A DNA stretch of 64,000 nt from Actinophytocola sp044466355. GTDB lineage: Bacteria; Actinomycetota; Actinomycetes; Mycobacteriales; Pseudonocardiaceae. The notes below the pieces were generated by a model. It did not search any database and was not told where the DNA came from. It saw nothing but the letters and a program-made list of their open reading frames with translations. The stretch is from positions 372,001 through 436,000 of the forward strand of contig NZ_JBITMQ010000001.1 in assembly GCF_044466355.1 (NCBI RefSeq), read 5' to 3'. A program made the position numbers and the translations under genes. This document shows, piece after piece, positions 22,768-32,418 of the stretch (position 1 is the stretch's first letter; every line of letters begins with the position of its first letter).

Positions 22768-24516
22768 CTACTGGGCGAAACAGAAGGCCTGCGAGCCGAA
22801 GCTCCAGCACTCGACCCGCGTGCTGGCGGTGTTCTTGTTGCCCGCGCGGTCGGTCACCGTGAGCTGGGCGGTGTAGGTGGTCTGCCGGTTCGGGTAGTTG
22901 TGGGTCGTGGTGGCGCCGTTCCCGGTCTGCCCGTCGCCGAAGTTCCAGGCGTACGAGGCGATGTCGCCGTCGGGGTCGGTCGAACCGGTGCCGTCGAAGG
23001 AGCACGCGGCCCACTGGCAGAACACGGTGAACGAGGCCCTCGGCGCGCCGCCGGTCGGCGTGCCTGCCCGCACCTGCCTGGACGTGGTGCCGGTCCTGCC
23101 GTCGTCATCGGTGACCGTCAGCGCCACGGTGTAGGTGCCCGCCGTGGCGTAGGTGTGCGACGGGCGCACACCGGTGCCGGTCCGGCCGTCGCCGAAGTCC
23201 CAGGCGTACGAGGAGATCATGCCGTCCGGGTCGGCGGAGCCGGCGGCGTCGAAGGTGCACGACAGCGAGGGGCAGTCGGCGGTGAACGACGCCGTCGGGT
23301 CGCCCGGCTGGCCACCGCCACCCAGGTCCTTGACGTACAGCAGCCGGTTCGGCGAGCCCCTCAGGTCGGTGATCTTGCCGGTGGTGGCCGTGTTCAGGAT
23401 CTTCGCGTTGGCGTCGGACACCGAGATGGCCGGGTTCGCGCTCGTGGCCAGCGCGAGCGCGCCCGCCACGTGCGGGCTCGCCATCGACGTGCCGCTCATC
23501 TGACCCGTGCCGCCGCCGTTCGTGGTGGACGTGATGCTCGTGCCCGGCGCGAACAGCTCGACACAGGTGCCGTAGTTGGACGACTGGGAGCCGCTCCACA
23601 CGCTGCGCCGGTCCTGGTTGTCCGACGCGGCGACGGTCAGCACGCCCGACGCGCTGGCGGGGCTGACGTTGCACGCGTCCTGCCCCTCGTTGCCCGCCGC
23701 GACCGCCCACGCCACCCCGGCGTTTACTGAGGCGGTGACCGCGTCGTTCACCGCGGAGCTGCGGCTGCCGCCGATGCTCATGTTGCCCACCGCGGCCTGC
23801 GGTGCGTTGTCGGTCACCCAGTCGATGCCGCCGATGATCGCGTCCCAGGAGCCGCTGCCGCTGCAGTTCAGCACCCGCACAGCCACGAGCTTCACGTTCT
23901 TCGCCACGCCGTACGTGCCGCTGCCGATCGTGCCGCCCACGTGCGTGCCGTGGCCGTGGCAGTCGCTCGCGTCGGCGTCGTTGTCGATGAAGTCCCAGCC
24001 GCTGCTCGCGCGGCCGCCGTAGCCGGGGTGGTCGAGGTCCATGCCGCTGTCGACGACGTACGCGGTGACCCCGGACCCGTCGTTCGGTGCCGTGTAACCG
24101 TTGTCCAGCGGCAGGTCCCGCTGGTCGACGCGGTCCAGCCCCCACGTCTCGACCGCGTGCGCGACCGCGTTCTGCTCGACGTACCGCACCGCCGGGTCCG
24201 CCGCGAGCCGCTTCGCCCGCTCCTCGCTCATCCGCACGGAGAACCCGCGCAGCGCGGCGGAGTAGACGTGCTTGACCTTGCCGCCGTACCGCTCCGCGAG
24301 GTCACCGGCCTGAGCGCGCACGCCCGCCCGGGCGCTCGCCGCCGTCGACGGGGCGCCGTCCAGCGCGACGATGTAACTGCCCTCGACCGCGCCCGCGGCA
24401 CCGGCGCCGAGGATCGCGCCCTCGGCGGCCTGCGCGGTGCCGACGCCGTTGAGCGTCAGCGCGACGGTCGAGGCGACGCCCAGGAAGATCCCGGACAGCC
24501 TTCGTGATGTGGACAT
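22768..24516 (-). CDS. Secreted S8 (subtilisin/proteinase K-like) protease with two PKD domains
   Basis: 582 residues. Signal peptide ends near GTAQAAEG; an I9 propeptide follows (about 45-122, SYIVALDGAPSTAAS to YVEQNAVAHA). Catalytic triad: Asp156 (YVVDSGMDLD), His192 (CHGHGTHVGG), Ser344 (SGTSMASPHV). Two PKD domains (about 405-482 and 492-575) each contain SYAW-DFGDG or NFGDG signatures and paired Cys residues, suggesting disulphide-stabilised substrate-binding modules. It degrades external protein. The promoter region 24517-24655 is gene-free; GGAG precedes the ATG. Confidence 0.92.
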   Translation of the reverse strand: MSTSRRLSGIFLGVASTVALTLNGVGTAQAAEGAILGAGAAGAVEGSYIVALDGAPSTAASARAGVRAQAGDLAERYGGKVKHVYSAALRGFSVRMSEERAKRLAADPAVRYVEQNAVAHAVETWGLDRVDQRDLPLDNGYTAPNDGSGVTAYVVDSGMDLDHPGYGGRASSGWDFIDNDADASDCHGHGTHVGGTIGSGTYGVAKNVKLVAVRVLNCSGSGSWDAIIGGIDWVTDNAPQAAVGNMSIGGSRSSAVNDAVTASVNAGVAWAVAAGNEGQDACNVSPASASGVLTVAASDNQDRRSVWSGSQSSNYGTCVELFAPGTSITSTTNGGGTGQMSGTSMASPHVAGALALATSANPAISVSDANAKILNTATTGKITDLRGSPNRLLYVKDLGGGGQPGDPTASFTADCPSLSCTFDAAGSADPDGMISSYAWDFGDGRTGTGVRPSHTYATAGTYTVALTVTDDDGRTGTTSRQVRAGTPTGGAPRASFTVFCQWAACSFDGTGSTDPDGDIASYAWNFGDGQTGNGATTTHNYPNRQTTYTAQLTVTDRAGNKNTASTRVECWSFGSQAFCFAQ

Positions 24517-24655
24517 GCGAAGTCAATCTCCGATCGTGAATCGCAGGGGGAGACCAGATGTCCACCGAGCATCGGCAGCGTGACGGCCGCGAACAATCCG
24601 TAGCCCGGTCCGTACGGGTACGTGTCTATTGCGGACCGAACGGCGGGGTAATTGA

Positions 24656-27499
24656 TTAGGTGAGGTCCAGCCTGGACTTGTGCCCCAGCTTGCGGAGAAC
24701 CTTGGCGACGTGCTGCTCCACCGTGCGCGGGGAGAGGTACAGGACGTCGGCGATCTCCCGGTTGGTCATACCCTGCGCCACCAGCCGGGCGACGTCCTGT
24801 TCTCGTGGCGACAGCTGGTCGCCGTAGCCGCGTCTGCCGCGCCGCGAGGGGGGCGCGGCACCGTGGGCACGCACGTCGTGGCGGCAGCGGGCGGCGTCAC
24901 GGGTGGCCGTGAGGTCCGCGAAGACGTCGGCCAGTGCGGCGATCTCCTCGTGGTCACCGGCCGCCGTCGCCGCCCGCTCCGCCGCGAGCGCGGACAGGTA
25001 CGGCGCGGGCAGTTCGCGGTACGCGGCCTGTGCGGCGCGGTGGTGGCCGATCGCGCGTGCCGGGTCGTCGGCCTCCGCGAGCAGTCCCCAGCACAGCTCC
25101 AGCGCGGCGTGCACCAGCGGCGCGTCCCGGCCCGCCACGCCGTCCGCGACCTCCTTGACGAACCCGCTCGCGTCCTCGCGCCGACCGGCCGCGAGCAACG
25201 TCGACACCGCGACCGGCGCGAGGTCGGCCGCCCACGACCACACGCCCTTGCGACGCAACACCCGCACGCCGTCGTCCACCGCGGCGACAGCCTTCCCCAC
25301 CTCGTCCTGCGACAGGTACGCCCAGGCCAGCCCGCCGAAACCGCCGATGGCGATCGGCGCGATCGCGTCGTCGGGCGTCTCGACACCGGTCGCCCGCAGG
25401 TGCGTCCCGGCCACGGTCCACTCGCCCCTGGCGACCGCGAGCAGCCCCAGCACCAGCGACAGCTCGCTGGCCACCGGCAACAGCTCCCGGTAGTCCTCGA
25501 GGAGGTGCGTGGCGCGGTCGGCGAGCCCGTCCCACGCGCCGAGGTACCAGTCCAGCCGCACCTGCGTGGACTGCGCCGTGCTGGTCACGAACGCGCTGCC
25601 CGCCGACGCCGCCAGCGCCAGCCCGGTGCTCAGGAACTCCCGCGCCTGCCGGAAGTGCCCGACCGACGTGCACGCGTCGGCCAGGTTGCAGCGCGCACGG
25701 GCGAGCTGGCGCCGTTCCCCGACGTTGTCGGCCGTGTCCCCGACCGACAGTGGCAGCGCACGAAGATCGGCCCGCACGCTCGGGTCGCCCATGTGCAGCC
25801 GCGAGCCGAGCAGGTTGGCCAGCAGCGAGATGCGCAGCTCCGGGTCCTCGCACGCCGCGAGCCTGCGTTCCGCCTCCGCCAGCCACTCCTGCTGCTCGGC
25901 GAACGGGGTGCCGCCGATGAACGGGGTGCCCAGCAACGCGATGCCCTTCGCCGCCAGGTCCGGCCGCTCGGTCAGCTCGCCGACCGCCCGGCGGATCTCC
26001 GCCCGCGCCGCCTCGATGCCACCGTGCTGCCGCACCAGCAGCAGCCCCAGGAACAGCCGGACCTCACCGCGTGCCGCCACGGACAGCCGGTGGTCGGCGA
26101 GCACCCTGCCCAGCGTGGTCACCGGGTCGTGCTGGTCGACCCCGCTGTACGCGAGCGACCCGAGCGCGACCGCGAGCCGGTCCACGTCCGCCCCGGACAG
26201 GCTCGGCTCGGCGAGGAGCCGCTGGAGCATTCTGGTCGCCGCCGCGATGTCCCCGACGCGGCCCGCCAGTTCGGCGGCCTGTTCGCCGTAGCGGAGCCAG
26301 TCCTCGGTCCGGCCCGCCAGCCTGCTGTGCTCGGCCAGCCGCACCAGCGGCGGCGGGTCGAGCTCGCGCAGTGACTCGATCGCACCGACGTGCAGGCGCT
26401 GCCGGGCGGGCCCGGTGAGCGTGTCGCGGACGGCCTGCTGCGCGAGCGTGTGGCGGAAGCCGTACCTGGCGGGCTCCAGCTCGAACAGCACACCGCACTC
26501 GACCGCCGTGCCGAGCGCGTCCGGTGCGGTGTCCGCCGCGACCCCGGCGACCTCGGCGAGCGTGTCCACGGCGGCCGGGGCGGCGAGCACGGCCGCCGCG
26601 TGCACCAGCCGCTGCGTGGTGTCCGCCAGGCCCGCGAGGCGGTCGGCCATCGCGTCGCGCAGCAGCACCGGCACCTCGACGTCGTCGGACAGGGCGTCGT
26701 CGAGCAGCCCGTCCGGCGTCGTGCGCAGCGTGCCGAGCAGCTCCTCCACCACGAACGGGATGCCCGCGGTGCGCTCGTGCAGCCGTGCCGCGAACCGCGC
26801 GGGCACCGACTCGTCGCCGAGGATGGCGGCCGCCATCTCCCCGACCTCCGGCACCACGAGCGGTTCGAGCCGCAACAGCACCCCGGCCACGTGGTCCGGC
26901 GGCCGGTACGCGGCGCCGAGCGGAAGGTCACCGGCCAGGTCCTCGCGTCGGTAGGTGACCACCACCGACAGGTTCGGCGGCGGGTCGCTCATCACGAACC
27001 GCAGCATCTGCCGGGTGCTGTCGTCGGCCCAGTGCAGGTCCTCGACCACCAGCAGCGCGGGGCCCGCCGTGGCCAGCAGCTCCCGGGTGGCGCGCAGCAG
27101 CCGGTGCCGTTCGGCGTGCGGGTCGCCGATCGGCGCGGGTGACGGCGGCAGGACGTCGTCCAGTTCCGGCAGCAGGGGCCGCAGCGCACCACCCACCGGG
27201 CTCAGCGCGGGCTTCGGCCGTCCGGCGAGCGAGCGCAACGCCTCGATGACCGCGCCGAACGGGAACGGCTCGCGCAGCGGGTGGCAGTGCCCGACCATGG
27301 CGTGGCGGCGGGCGAGGCTCGGGTGGGCGAGCAGCTCGTGTACCAGCCGCGTCTTGCCGACACCGGCCTCGCCCTCGATGATCACGACGGTCGACCGGGT
27401 GGTGACCGTGGACAGGATCGCGCGCAGTTCCTCGGTCCGGCCGACGAGGACCGGCGAGGTCGTCCGGACCAGACTCGTCCGCTGTGGTTCACGCGCCAT
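24656..27499 (-). CDS. LAL-type LuxR regulator (large ATP-binding regulator)
   Basis: 947 residues, typical LAL size. Walker A EGEAGVGKTRL (about 42-52), Walker B LLVVEDLHWADD, then a long TPR-like helical middle, and at the C-terminus the HTH LSPREQDVARLVAQGMTNRE with SPRTVEQHVAKVLRKLGHKS. LAL proteins are ATP-responsive pathway activators of secondary metabolism or sugar use; the target here is unknown. Divergent from a SpoIIE phosphatase gene with 77 bp between starts, where a shared promoter region must lie. Confidence 0.9.
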   Translation of the reverse strand: MAREPQRTSLVRTTSPVLVGRTEELRAILSTVTTRSTVVIIEGEAGVGKTRLVHELLAHPSLARRHAMVGHCHPLREPFPFGAVIEALRSLAGRPKPALSPVGGALRPLLPELDDVLPPSPAPIGDPHAERHRLLRATRELLATAGPALLVVEDLHWADDSTRQMLRFVMSDPPPNLSVVVTYRREDLAGDLPLGAAYRPPDHVAGVLLRLEPLVVPEVGEMAAAILGDESVPARFAARLHERTAGIPFVVEELLGTLRTTPDGLLDDALSDDVEVPVLLRDAMADRLAGLADTTQRLVHAAAVLAAPAAVDTLAEVAGVAADTAPDALGTAVECGVLFELEPARYGFRHTLAQQAVRDTLTGPARQRLHVGAIESLRELDPPPLVRLAEHSRLAGRTEDWLRYGEQAAELAGRVGDIAAATRMLQRLLAEPSLSGADVDRLAVALGSLAYSGVDQHDPVTTLGRVLADHRLSVAARGEVRLFLGLLLVRQHGGIEAARAEIRRAVGELTERPDLAAKGIALLGTPFIGGTPFAEQQEWLAEAERRLAACEDPELRISLLANLLGSRLHMGDPSVRADLRALPLSVGDTADNVGERRQLARARCNLADACTSVGHFRQAREFLSTGLALAASAGSAFVTSTAQSTQVRLDWYLGAWDGLADRATHLLEDYRELLPVASELSLVLGLLAVARGEWTVAGTHLRATGVETPDDAIAPIAIGGFGGLAWAYLSQDEVGKAVAAVDDGVRVLRRKGVWSWAADLAPVAVSTLLAAGRREDASGFVKEVADGVAGRDAPLVHAALELCWGLLAEADDPARAIGHHRAAQAAYRELPAPYLSALAAERAATAAGDHEEIAALADVFADLTATRDAARCRHDVRAHGAAPPSRRGRRGYGDQLSPREQDVARLVAQGMTNREIADVLYLSPRTVEQHVAKVLRKLGHKSRLDLT

Positions 27500-27576
27500 T
27501 CGGCAAGCCTAGGCACGAATGGTCACGACGCGGACAGACCGGGCCATGGGACGTGCCTGGCCGTAGAGTTTGCCGC

Positions 27577-28803
27577 ATGGGTGATGGCGTGCCGGTCGAC
27601 CGGCGGCTTCGCGTGCTCGAAGCCGTCACCGACAGCGCGCTCATGGACCTCGACCTGGACAAGATGCTCGAGATCCTGCTGTGGCGGGTGCGTGAGCTGT
27701 TCGTCGTGGACACGGTCACCCTGCTGTTCGTTGACGCAGCCGGTGAGCGGCTGGTCGCGCGGGCCAGCGCGGGGCTGGACGAGGAGGTCTACCAGGGCGT
27801 GCGCGTGCCGATCGGCAGCGGCTTCGCCGGCCGGGTGGCGCGGCTGCGGGCACCGGTGCAGATCGACCGCGTCGACTCGTCGACGGTGGTCAACCCCCTG
27901 CTCTGGGAGCGGGGCCTGCGGGTGCTGCTCGGGGTGCCGGTGGTCGCGCACGGCGAGCTGGTCGGCGTGATGCACGTGGGCAGCGTCCGGCCGCGCCGGT
28001 TCACCGACGAGGACATCGAGCAGCTGCGGGTGGTGGCGGACCGGGTCGCGATGGCCGCGTCCCTGCACCGTTCGCGCTCCGAGCAGCTGGCGGCCACCAC
28101 GCTGGTCGACAGCCTGATGCCCGCCGGGCCGGTCGAGACGGACGGCTGGAAGGTGGCCGCCAGGTACGTGCCCGGCGCCGCCATCGGCATCGGCGGCGAC
28201 TGGTACGACGTGTTCGACCTGCCCGGCGACCGCATCGGTGTCGTGATCGGCGACGTCGTCGGCAGCGGCCTGCGCGCGGCGGTCGTGATGGGCAGGTTGC
28301 GCAGCGCACTGCGCGCCTACGCGCTCGAGTTCGACGGCCCCGCCGAGGTGCTCGGCAGGCTCGATCGCGGGGCGGCGCACTTCGAGAAAACGACCATGGC
28401 CACGGTCGCCTACGCGGTCATCGAGACTGCGTCCGCCCGCATGGACCTCTCCCTCGCCGGGCACCTGCCGCCGGTCCTCGCGTTCCCGGGGGAGGAGTCG
28501 CGGTTCGCCGTCGCGCCGGTGGACCTGCCCGTCGGCTTCGGCCTCGCGGTCGCCGACAGGCGGTCCGTCAGCATCGACCTGCGGCCCGGCGCGCTCGTCG
28601 CCTTCTACACCGACGGCCTCGTCGAACGCCGGGGCGTGGACATCGACCTGGGTCTGGCACGGCTGCTGGCCACCGTCCGCCCCGGCCCGCCGGAGGACGT
28701 CTGCGCGAAGGTCATGGCGGCGCTGGTCGGCAACCGGCCCCCCGGCGACGACATCGCGCTCGTCGCCGTCCACCACGCGGTCACTGCTTCCGCTGCTCGT
28801 TAG
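27577..28803 (+). CDS. GAF domain-SpoIIE/PP2C serine phosphatase
   Basis: 408 residues from the ATG at 27577; a longer frame would reach across the promoter of the divergent gene. GAF domain about 30-170 (LFVVDTVTLLFVDAAGERLV, VPIGSGFAGRVA). SpoIIE phosphatase about 195-400, with the metal-binding Asp residues in IGIGGDWYDVFDLPG and VIGDVVGSG, and FYTDGLVERRG and PGDDIALVAV near the end. It would dephosphorylate an anti-sigma antagonist in a partner-switching pathway; no such partner is next door. 3' end overlaps the following gene by 23 bp. Confidence 0.9.
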   Translation: MGDGVPVDRRLRVLEAVTDSALMDLDLDKMLEILLWRVRELFVVDTVTLLFVDAAGERLVARASAGLDEEVYQGVRVPIGSGFAGRVARLRAPVQIDRVDSSTVVNPLLWERGLRVLLGVPVVAHGELVGVMHVGSVRPRRFTDEDIEQLRVVADRVAMAASLHRSRSEQLAATTLVDSLMPAGPVETDGWKVAARYVPGAAIGIGGDWYDVFDLPGDRIGVVIGDVVGSGLRAAVVMGRLRSALRAYALEFDGPAEVLGRLDRGAAHFEKTTMATVAYAVIETASARMDLSLAGHLPPVLAFPGEESRFAVAPVDLPVGFGLAVADRRSVSIDLRPGALVAFYTDGLVERRGVDIDLGLARLLATVRPGPPEDVCAKVMAALVGNRPPGDDIALVAVHHAVTASAAR

Positions 28804-29542
28804 CGTTCACCGCGGCCCGGATCTGGTCGAGGTTCTCCCGCAGGCTGTCGGAGATCATCTCGTCGGTGCGCGGGTCGGCGAGCATCTCCAGCACGACCCG
28901 GATCGCGGTGTCGGTGACCGCGCCGATGATGTCGTCGTGGAACGGCAGCCGCTTCAACCTGCCGGCCGCCGGGTCCGCCTTGATCTTGTCGAGCACCATC
29001 TGCCGCAGCTCGGCCTGGTTGTCCGCCAGCGCGCGGGAGATGTTCTGCGCGTAGCGGCCCGTCTGCAGCACGGCGGTCACCTCGTCGAGCACCGCGACGG
29101 TCACCGGCTTCTTCAGCACGTCGATCACCGTGACGAGGAACCGGTTGACCAGCCGCTGGGTCACGGCGTCGCCGATCGTCCGGTCCACCGCACGGCCGAG
29201 CCGCGCGATCAGCACGATCACCCGCAACAGCCGGAACGCCCGCAGCGCCGGGTGCGACAGGGGGATCATGCCGATGACCTCGAACCAGTTCCGGCCGAGG
29301 AACCGCCAGCCCCAGCCGCCGGAGCGCCAGCGCCACAGGAACTCGACGAGGAACACCGCGCAGATGCCGACGTCGATCCGGAAGACCAGCTCCTGCGTCT
29401 CGATCGGCGGGTCGGCGAGCCACACCCAGGCGAGCAGGACGACGGACGCGATCGCGAGCGCCACCATCAGCCAGTCCACGGCCCGCACGCGGTGGATCCG
29501 GCGCGGCACGTCCAGTTCGCCGCGCATCGTGGCGTACGTCAT
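28781..29542 (-). CDS. Voltage-sensor/ion-channel-like membrane protein without an evident pore
   Basis: 253 residues. Four hydrophobic helices in the first 120 residues resemble an ion-channel S1-S4 module: S2/S3 acidic residues (FRIDVGICAVFLVEFLWRW) and an Arg-rich S4 (ALRAFRLLRVIVLIARLGRA). The rest (about 130-253) is soluble and helical; no pore loop or selectivity filter is seen. Similar proteins are annotated as ion transporters or hypothetical. The ribosome-binding site GGAGG sits in a hairpin stem. Follows terC on the same strand 65 bp away. Confidence 0.65.
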   Translation of the reverse strand: MTYATMRGELDVPRRIHRVRAVDWLMVALAIASVVLLAWVWLADPPIETQELVFRIDVGICAVFLVEFLWRWRSGGWGWRFLGRNWFEVIGMIPLSHPALRAFRLLRVIVLIARLGRAVDRTIGDAVTQRLVNRFLVTVIDVLKKPVTVAVLDEVTAVLQTGRYAQNISRALADNQAELRQMVLDKIKADPAAGRLKRLPFHDDIIGAVTDTAIRVVLEMLADPRTDEMISDSLRENLDQIRAAVNANEQRKQ

Positions 29543-29545
29543 GAC

Positions 29546-29577
29546 GGGGCACCTCCGGAAAGATCGGGAGGCGCCCC
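29546..29577 (-). promoter_or_regulatory. Hairpin that contains the ribosome-binding site of the voltage-sensor-like gene
   Basis: Read on the minus strand, GGGGCGCCTCC and GGAGGTGCCCC pair at 10 of 11 positions around a 10-base loop. The 3' arm carries GGAGGT, 9 bases from the ATG. This may be a terminator of terC, a translational control element, or both. Confidence 0.45.
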
Positions 29578-29607
29578 ATCCTCACGTACAACGCGCCCGG
29601 TCGCGAG

Positions 29608-30354
29608 TCACTCGTTCTTGACGTACGTCGGGTGCAGCTTGACCGGCTGCTTCGCCCGTTTCGCCTTGGCACGCAGGTTCAGGAACTCCACGAACACCGA
29701 GAACGCGATCGGCCCGTACACGTAGCCCTTCGGGATGTGCTGGTCGAACCCTTCCGCGATCAGGCTGCCGCCGATCAGGAGCAGGAACGACAGTGCGAGC
29801 ATCTTGACCGTCGGGTGCCGGTTGACGAACTCGCTGATCGGCTTCGCCGACACCAGCATGATCACCATCGCGACGACCACCGCGGCGATCATGATGCCCA
29901 GCTCCTCGACCATGCCCACCGCGGTGATCACCGAGTCCAGCGAGAACACGATGTCGAGCACCAGGATCTGGGCGATCACCCCGGCGAACGACGCGGACTT
30001 GCGCTCGCTCGCGTGCTCGGCGCCCTCGAGCTGTTCGTGGATCTCGTAGGTCGCCTTGCCGAGCAGGAACGCCCCGCCGAGCAACAGGATCAGGTCCCGC
30101 CCGGAGATCTCCTGGCCGAACATGCTGAACAGGGGCGCCGTGAGCCCGATGACCCACGACAGCGACGCCAGGAGCAGCAGCCGTGTGATCAGCGCGAGCG
30201 AGAGCCCGACGACCCTGGCCCGCTGCTGCTGGTGCTCGGGCAGCCGCCCGGCGAGGATCGAGATGAAGACGATGTTGTCGATGCCGAGGACCACCTCGAG
30301 CAGCAGCAGCGTGCCGAAGGCGATCCACAGTTCCGGACTAGTGAGCCAATCCAC
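29608..30354 (-). CDS. TerC-family integral membrane protein
   Basis: 248 residues from a GTG at 30354 with AGGG upstream. Seven membrane helices; TerC signatures are the acidic intramembrane motifs LLEVVLGIDNIVFISIL and LVLDIVFSLDSVITAVG, proposed metal-coordinating. TerC/Alx proteins work in tellurite resistance and manganese homeostasis or metal loading of exported proteins. The 85 bp upstream is too short for a yybP-ykoY riboswitch. A CCCTATAGGG palindrome at 30362-30371 overlaps the ribosome-binding site. Confidence 0.9.
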   Translation of the reverse strand: MDWLTSPELWIAFGTLLLLEVVLGIDNIVFISILAGRLPEHQQQRARVVGLSLALITRLLLLASLSWVIGLTAPLFSMFGQEISGRDLILLLGGAFLLGKATYEIHEQLEGAEHASERKSASFAGVIAQILVLDIVFSLDSVITAVGMVEELGIMIAAVVVAMVIMLVSAKPISEFVNRHPTVKMLALSFLLLIGGSLIAEGFDQHIPKGYVYGPIAFSVFVEFLNLRAKAKRAKQPVKLHPTYVKNE

Positions 30355-30439
30355 GCGATCACCCTATAGGGATCAATTAGGACGAAGGGTGCGATTCGTT
30401 CGATAGCCCGGGGCGGACGGGCGCCGCCCCGCTGGCTCG

Positions 30440-31618
30440 TCAGGTCCAGGTGACCGGCAGCGCGTGCACGCCGTACAGGTTCGAGTCGGTGCGCATCGGG
30501 ACCTCCGCCGCGTCGACGGCCAGGCGCAGCGACGGGAACCGCTCGAACAGCGCGGGGAACGCCACCCTCATCTCCACCCTGGCCAGCTGCTGGCCGAGGC
30601 ACTGGTGGATCCCGTACCCCAGCGCCACGTGACCCGCCGCGTGCCGGGACAGGTCGAGCACGTCCGGGTCGGGGTACCGCGCGGGATCGCGGTCGGCGGC
30701 CTGCAGCGACAGGGTGACCGACTCGCCCGCCCGCACCACCTCGCCGCCGACCTCGACGTCCGTGCGCGCCGTGCGCACGCCGGTGTGCGCGATCGTCAGG
30801 TAACGCAGCAGTTCCTCGACGGCCTCGTCCACCGTCACCCAGCCCGTGCGCAGCGCCTCCAGCTGCTCGGGGTTGCGCAGCAGCGCGAACGTGCCGAGCG
30901 CCAGCATGTTCGCCGTGGTGTCCAGGCCCGCGCCGAGCAGGAAGGAGCCGAGGCCGGACAGTTCCACGTCGTCGAGGTCGCTGGTCGTGAGGTCGCTCAG
31001 CAGGTCGTCGGTCGGGGTGGCGCGCTTCGCGAGCACCAGGTCGTGCAGGTACTCGTACAGGGCCGTCATCGCCGCGCCCTGGTCCGCCGCGGTGCTGCGC
31101 AGCGAGGTCAGCGTCATCGTCTGCCGCTGGAAGAACTCGTGGTCGGCGTAGGGCACGCCGAGGAGTTCGCAGATCATCGCGGCCGGCACCGGCTGGGCGT
31201 ACGCGGTGACCAGGTCCGTCGGCGGGCCGTGCTCGGCCATGGCGTCCAGCAGTTCCGCGCACACCTGCTCGACCCGGTCGGTCAGCAGGCGCATCCGGCG
31301 GACCGTGAACTTCCCGGCGAGCAGCTGCCGGAACCGGGTGTGCTCCGGCGCGTCCATCCCGGTCATGTCACCGGGCGGTGCGGGCGGGATCTCGTCCGGC
31401 CCACCGGGGAACGGCAGGTGCATCAGCTCGTACCGCACGCTGAACCGCTGGTCGGAGAGGATCGCGCGGACCACCTCGTGGCCGGTCGCGAGCCAGCCGA
31501 CATGCCCGTCCGGGTAGACCATCCGCGTCAGCGGACGCAGCTCGGCCAGCTCGGCCGGTGGGTCGAACGGGCAGCCCGCCGGACGGGTCGTCGGCAGCCC
31601 TCGCAGCACCTCGCTCAA
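30440..31618 (-). CDS. Cytochrome P450 coupled to a DrrAB-type ABC transporter
   Basis: 392 residues if the TTG at 31618 is used; this TTG overlaps the permease stop as TTGA, matching the 4-bp coupling elsewhere in the operon. A GTG at 31609 is the alternative. Motifs: I-helix LLGAGLDTTANMLA, ExxR in EELLRYLTI, haem loop LGYGIHQCLGQQLARVE. CYP105-like bacterial class I. Being last in an export operon suggests oxidation of a compound that the ABC pair exports, by inference. Confidence 0.88.
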   Translation of the reverse strand: MSEVLRGLPTTRPAGCPFDPPAELAELRPLTRMVYPDGHVGWLATGHEVVRAILSDQRFSVRYELMHLPFPGGPDEIPPAPPGDMTGMDAPEHTRFRQLLAGKFTVRRMRLLTDRVEQVCAELLDAMAEHGPPTDLVTAYAQPVPAAMICELLGVPYADHEFFQRQTMTLTSLRSTAADQGAAMTALYEYLHDLVLAKRATPTDDLLSDLTTSDLDDVELSGLGSFLLGAGLDTTANMLALGTFALLRNPEQLEALRTGWVTVDEAVEELLRYLTIAHTGVRTARTDVEVGGEVVRAGESVTLSLQAADRDPARYPDPDVLDLSRHAAGHVALGYGIHQCLGQQLARVEMRVAFPALFERFPSLRLAVDAAEVPMRTDSNLYGVHALPVTWT

Positions 31619-32418
31619 CGGATCCGCTCCTTCGCGAACAGCGACTTCGACCACGCGTAGCCGAGCGCGCCGAGCAGCACGCACCAGCCGACCGCGAGCC
31701 AGCCGCTGTTGCCGATCTCGGTGCCGAACAGCAGCCCGCGCATCGTCTCGACGACCGGGGTGAACGGCTGGTACTCGGCGAAGGCGCTGAGCCAGCCGGG
31801 CATCGAGTCGATCGGCACGAACCCGCTGCCCACCAGCGGCAGCAGCATGAAGATCATCGGGGTGTTGCTCGCCGTCTCCACGCTCTTGGCCGCGAGTCCC
31901 ATCGCCACCGACAACCAGGTGAGCGCGACGGTCAGCAGCAACAGCAGGCCGGCGACCGCGAGCCACTCGCCGACGTTCGCGGTCGGGGAGAACCCGACGA
32001 GCAGCGCGACGGCGGTGACGACCACCAGTCCGATGACGGTCTGGATGGCGGTGCCGACGACGTGCCCGGTCAGCACCGACGACCTGCTGATCGCCATGGT
32101 CCGGAACCGGGCGATGATGCCCTCGGTCATGTCCTGCGCGACCGAGATGGCGGTGCCGAGCACGGCGCTGGTCACCGTGATCAGCAGGATCGCCGGCGTG
32201 AGGTAGTCGACGTACGCGTCCCGGCCGCCGGTGCCGGGGACGGCCGCGCCGCCGAGACCGTTGCCGAGCGTGCCGCCGAAGACGTACGCGAACAGCAGCA
32301 GGAACAGGATCGGCTGCGCCAGCAGCATGATCGTCAGCGACGGGTAGCGCTGCATGTGCCGCAGGTTGCGGCGCAACATGGTGCGCGAGTCACGCATCGC
32401 GTAGGACATGGTGGTCAT
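31615..32418 (-). CDS. ABC-2 type permease (DrrB-like)
   Basis: 267 residues with six membrane helices; the conserved ABC-2 segment is QDMTEGIIARFRTMAISRSS. Arrangement, size and partner match daunorubicin/doxorubicin exporter DrrB. Start overlaps the ATPase stop by 4 bp. With the ATPase it forms a drug or lipid-type exporter. Confidence 0.9.
   Translation of the reverse strand: MTTMSYAMRDSRTMLRRNLRHMQRYPSLTIMLLAQPILFLLLFAYVFGGTLGNGLGGAAVPGTGGRDAYVDYLTPAILLITVTSAVLGTAISVAQDMTEGIIARFRTMAISRSSVLTGHVVGTAIQTVIGLVVVTAVALLVGFSPTANVGEWLAVAGLLLLLTVALTWLSVAMGLAAKSVETASNTPMIFMLLPLVGSGFVPIDSMPGWLSAFAEYQPFTPVVETMRGLLFGTEIGNSGWLAVGWCVLLGALGYAWSKSLFAKERIR

Noticed and set aside
30355..30439. Possible manganese (yybP-ykoY) riboswitch ahead of terC
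   Set aside because: Only 85 bp separate terC from the next gene, and the conserved loop sequences of that riboswitch are not seen.
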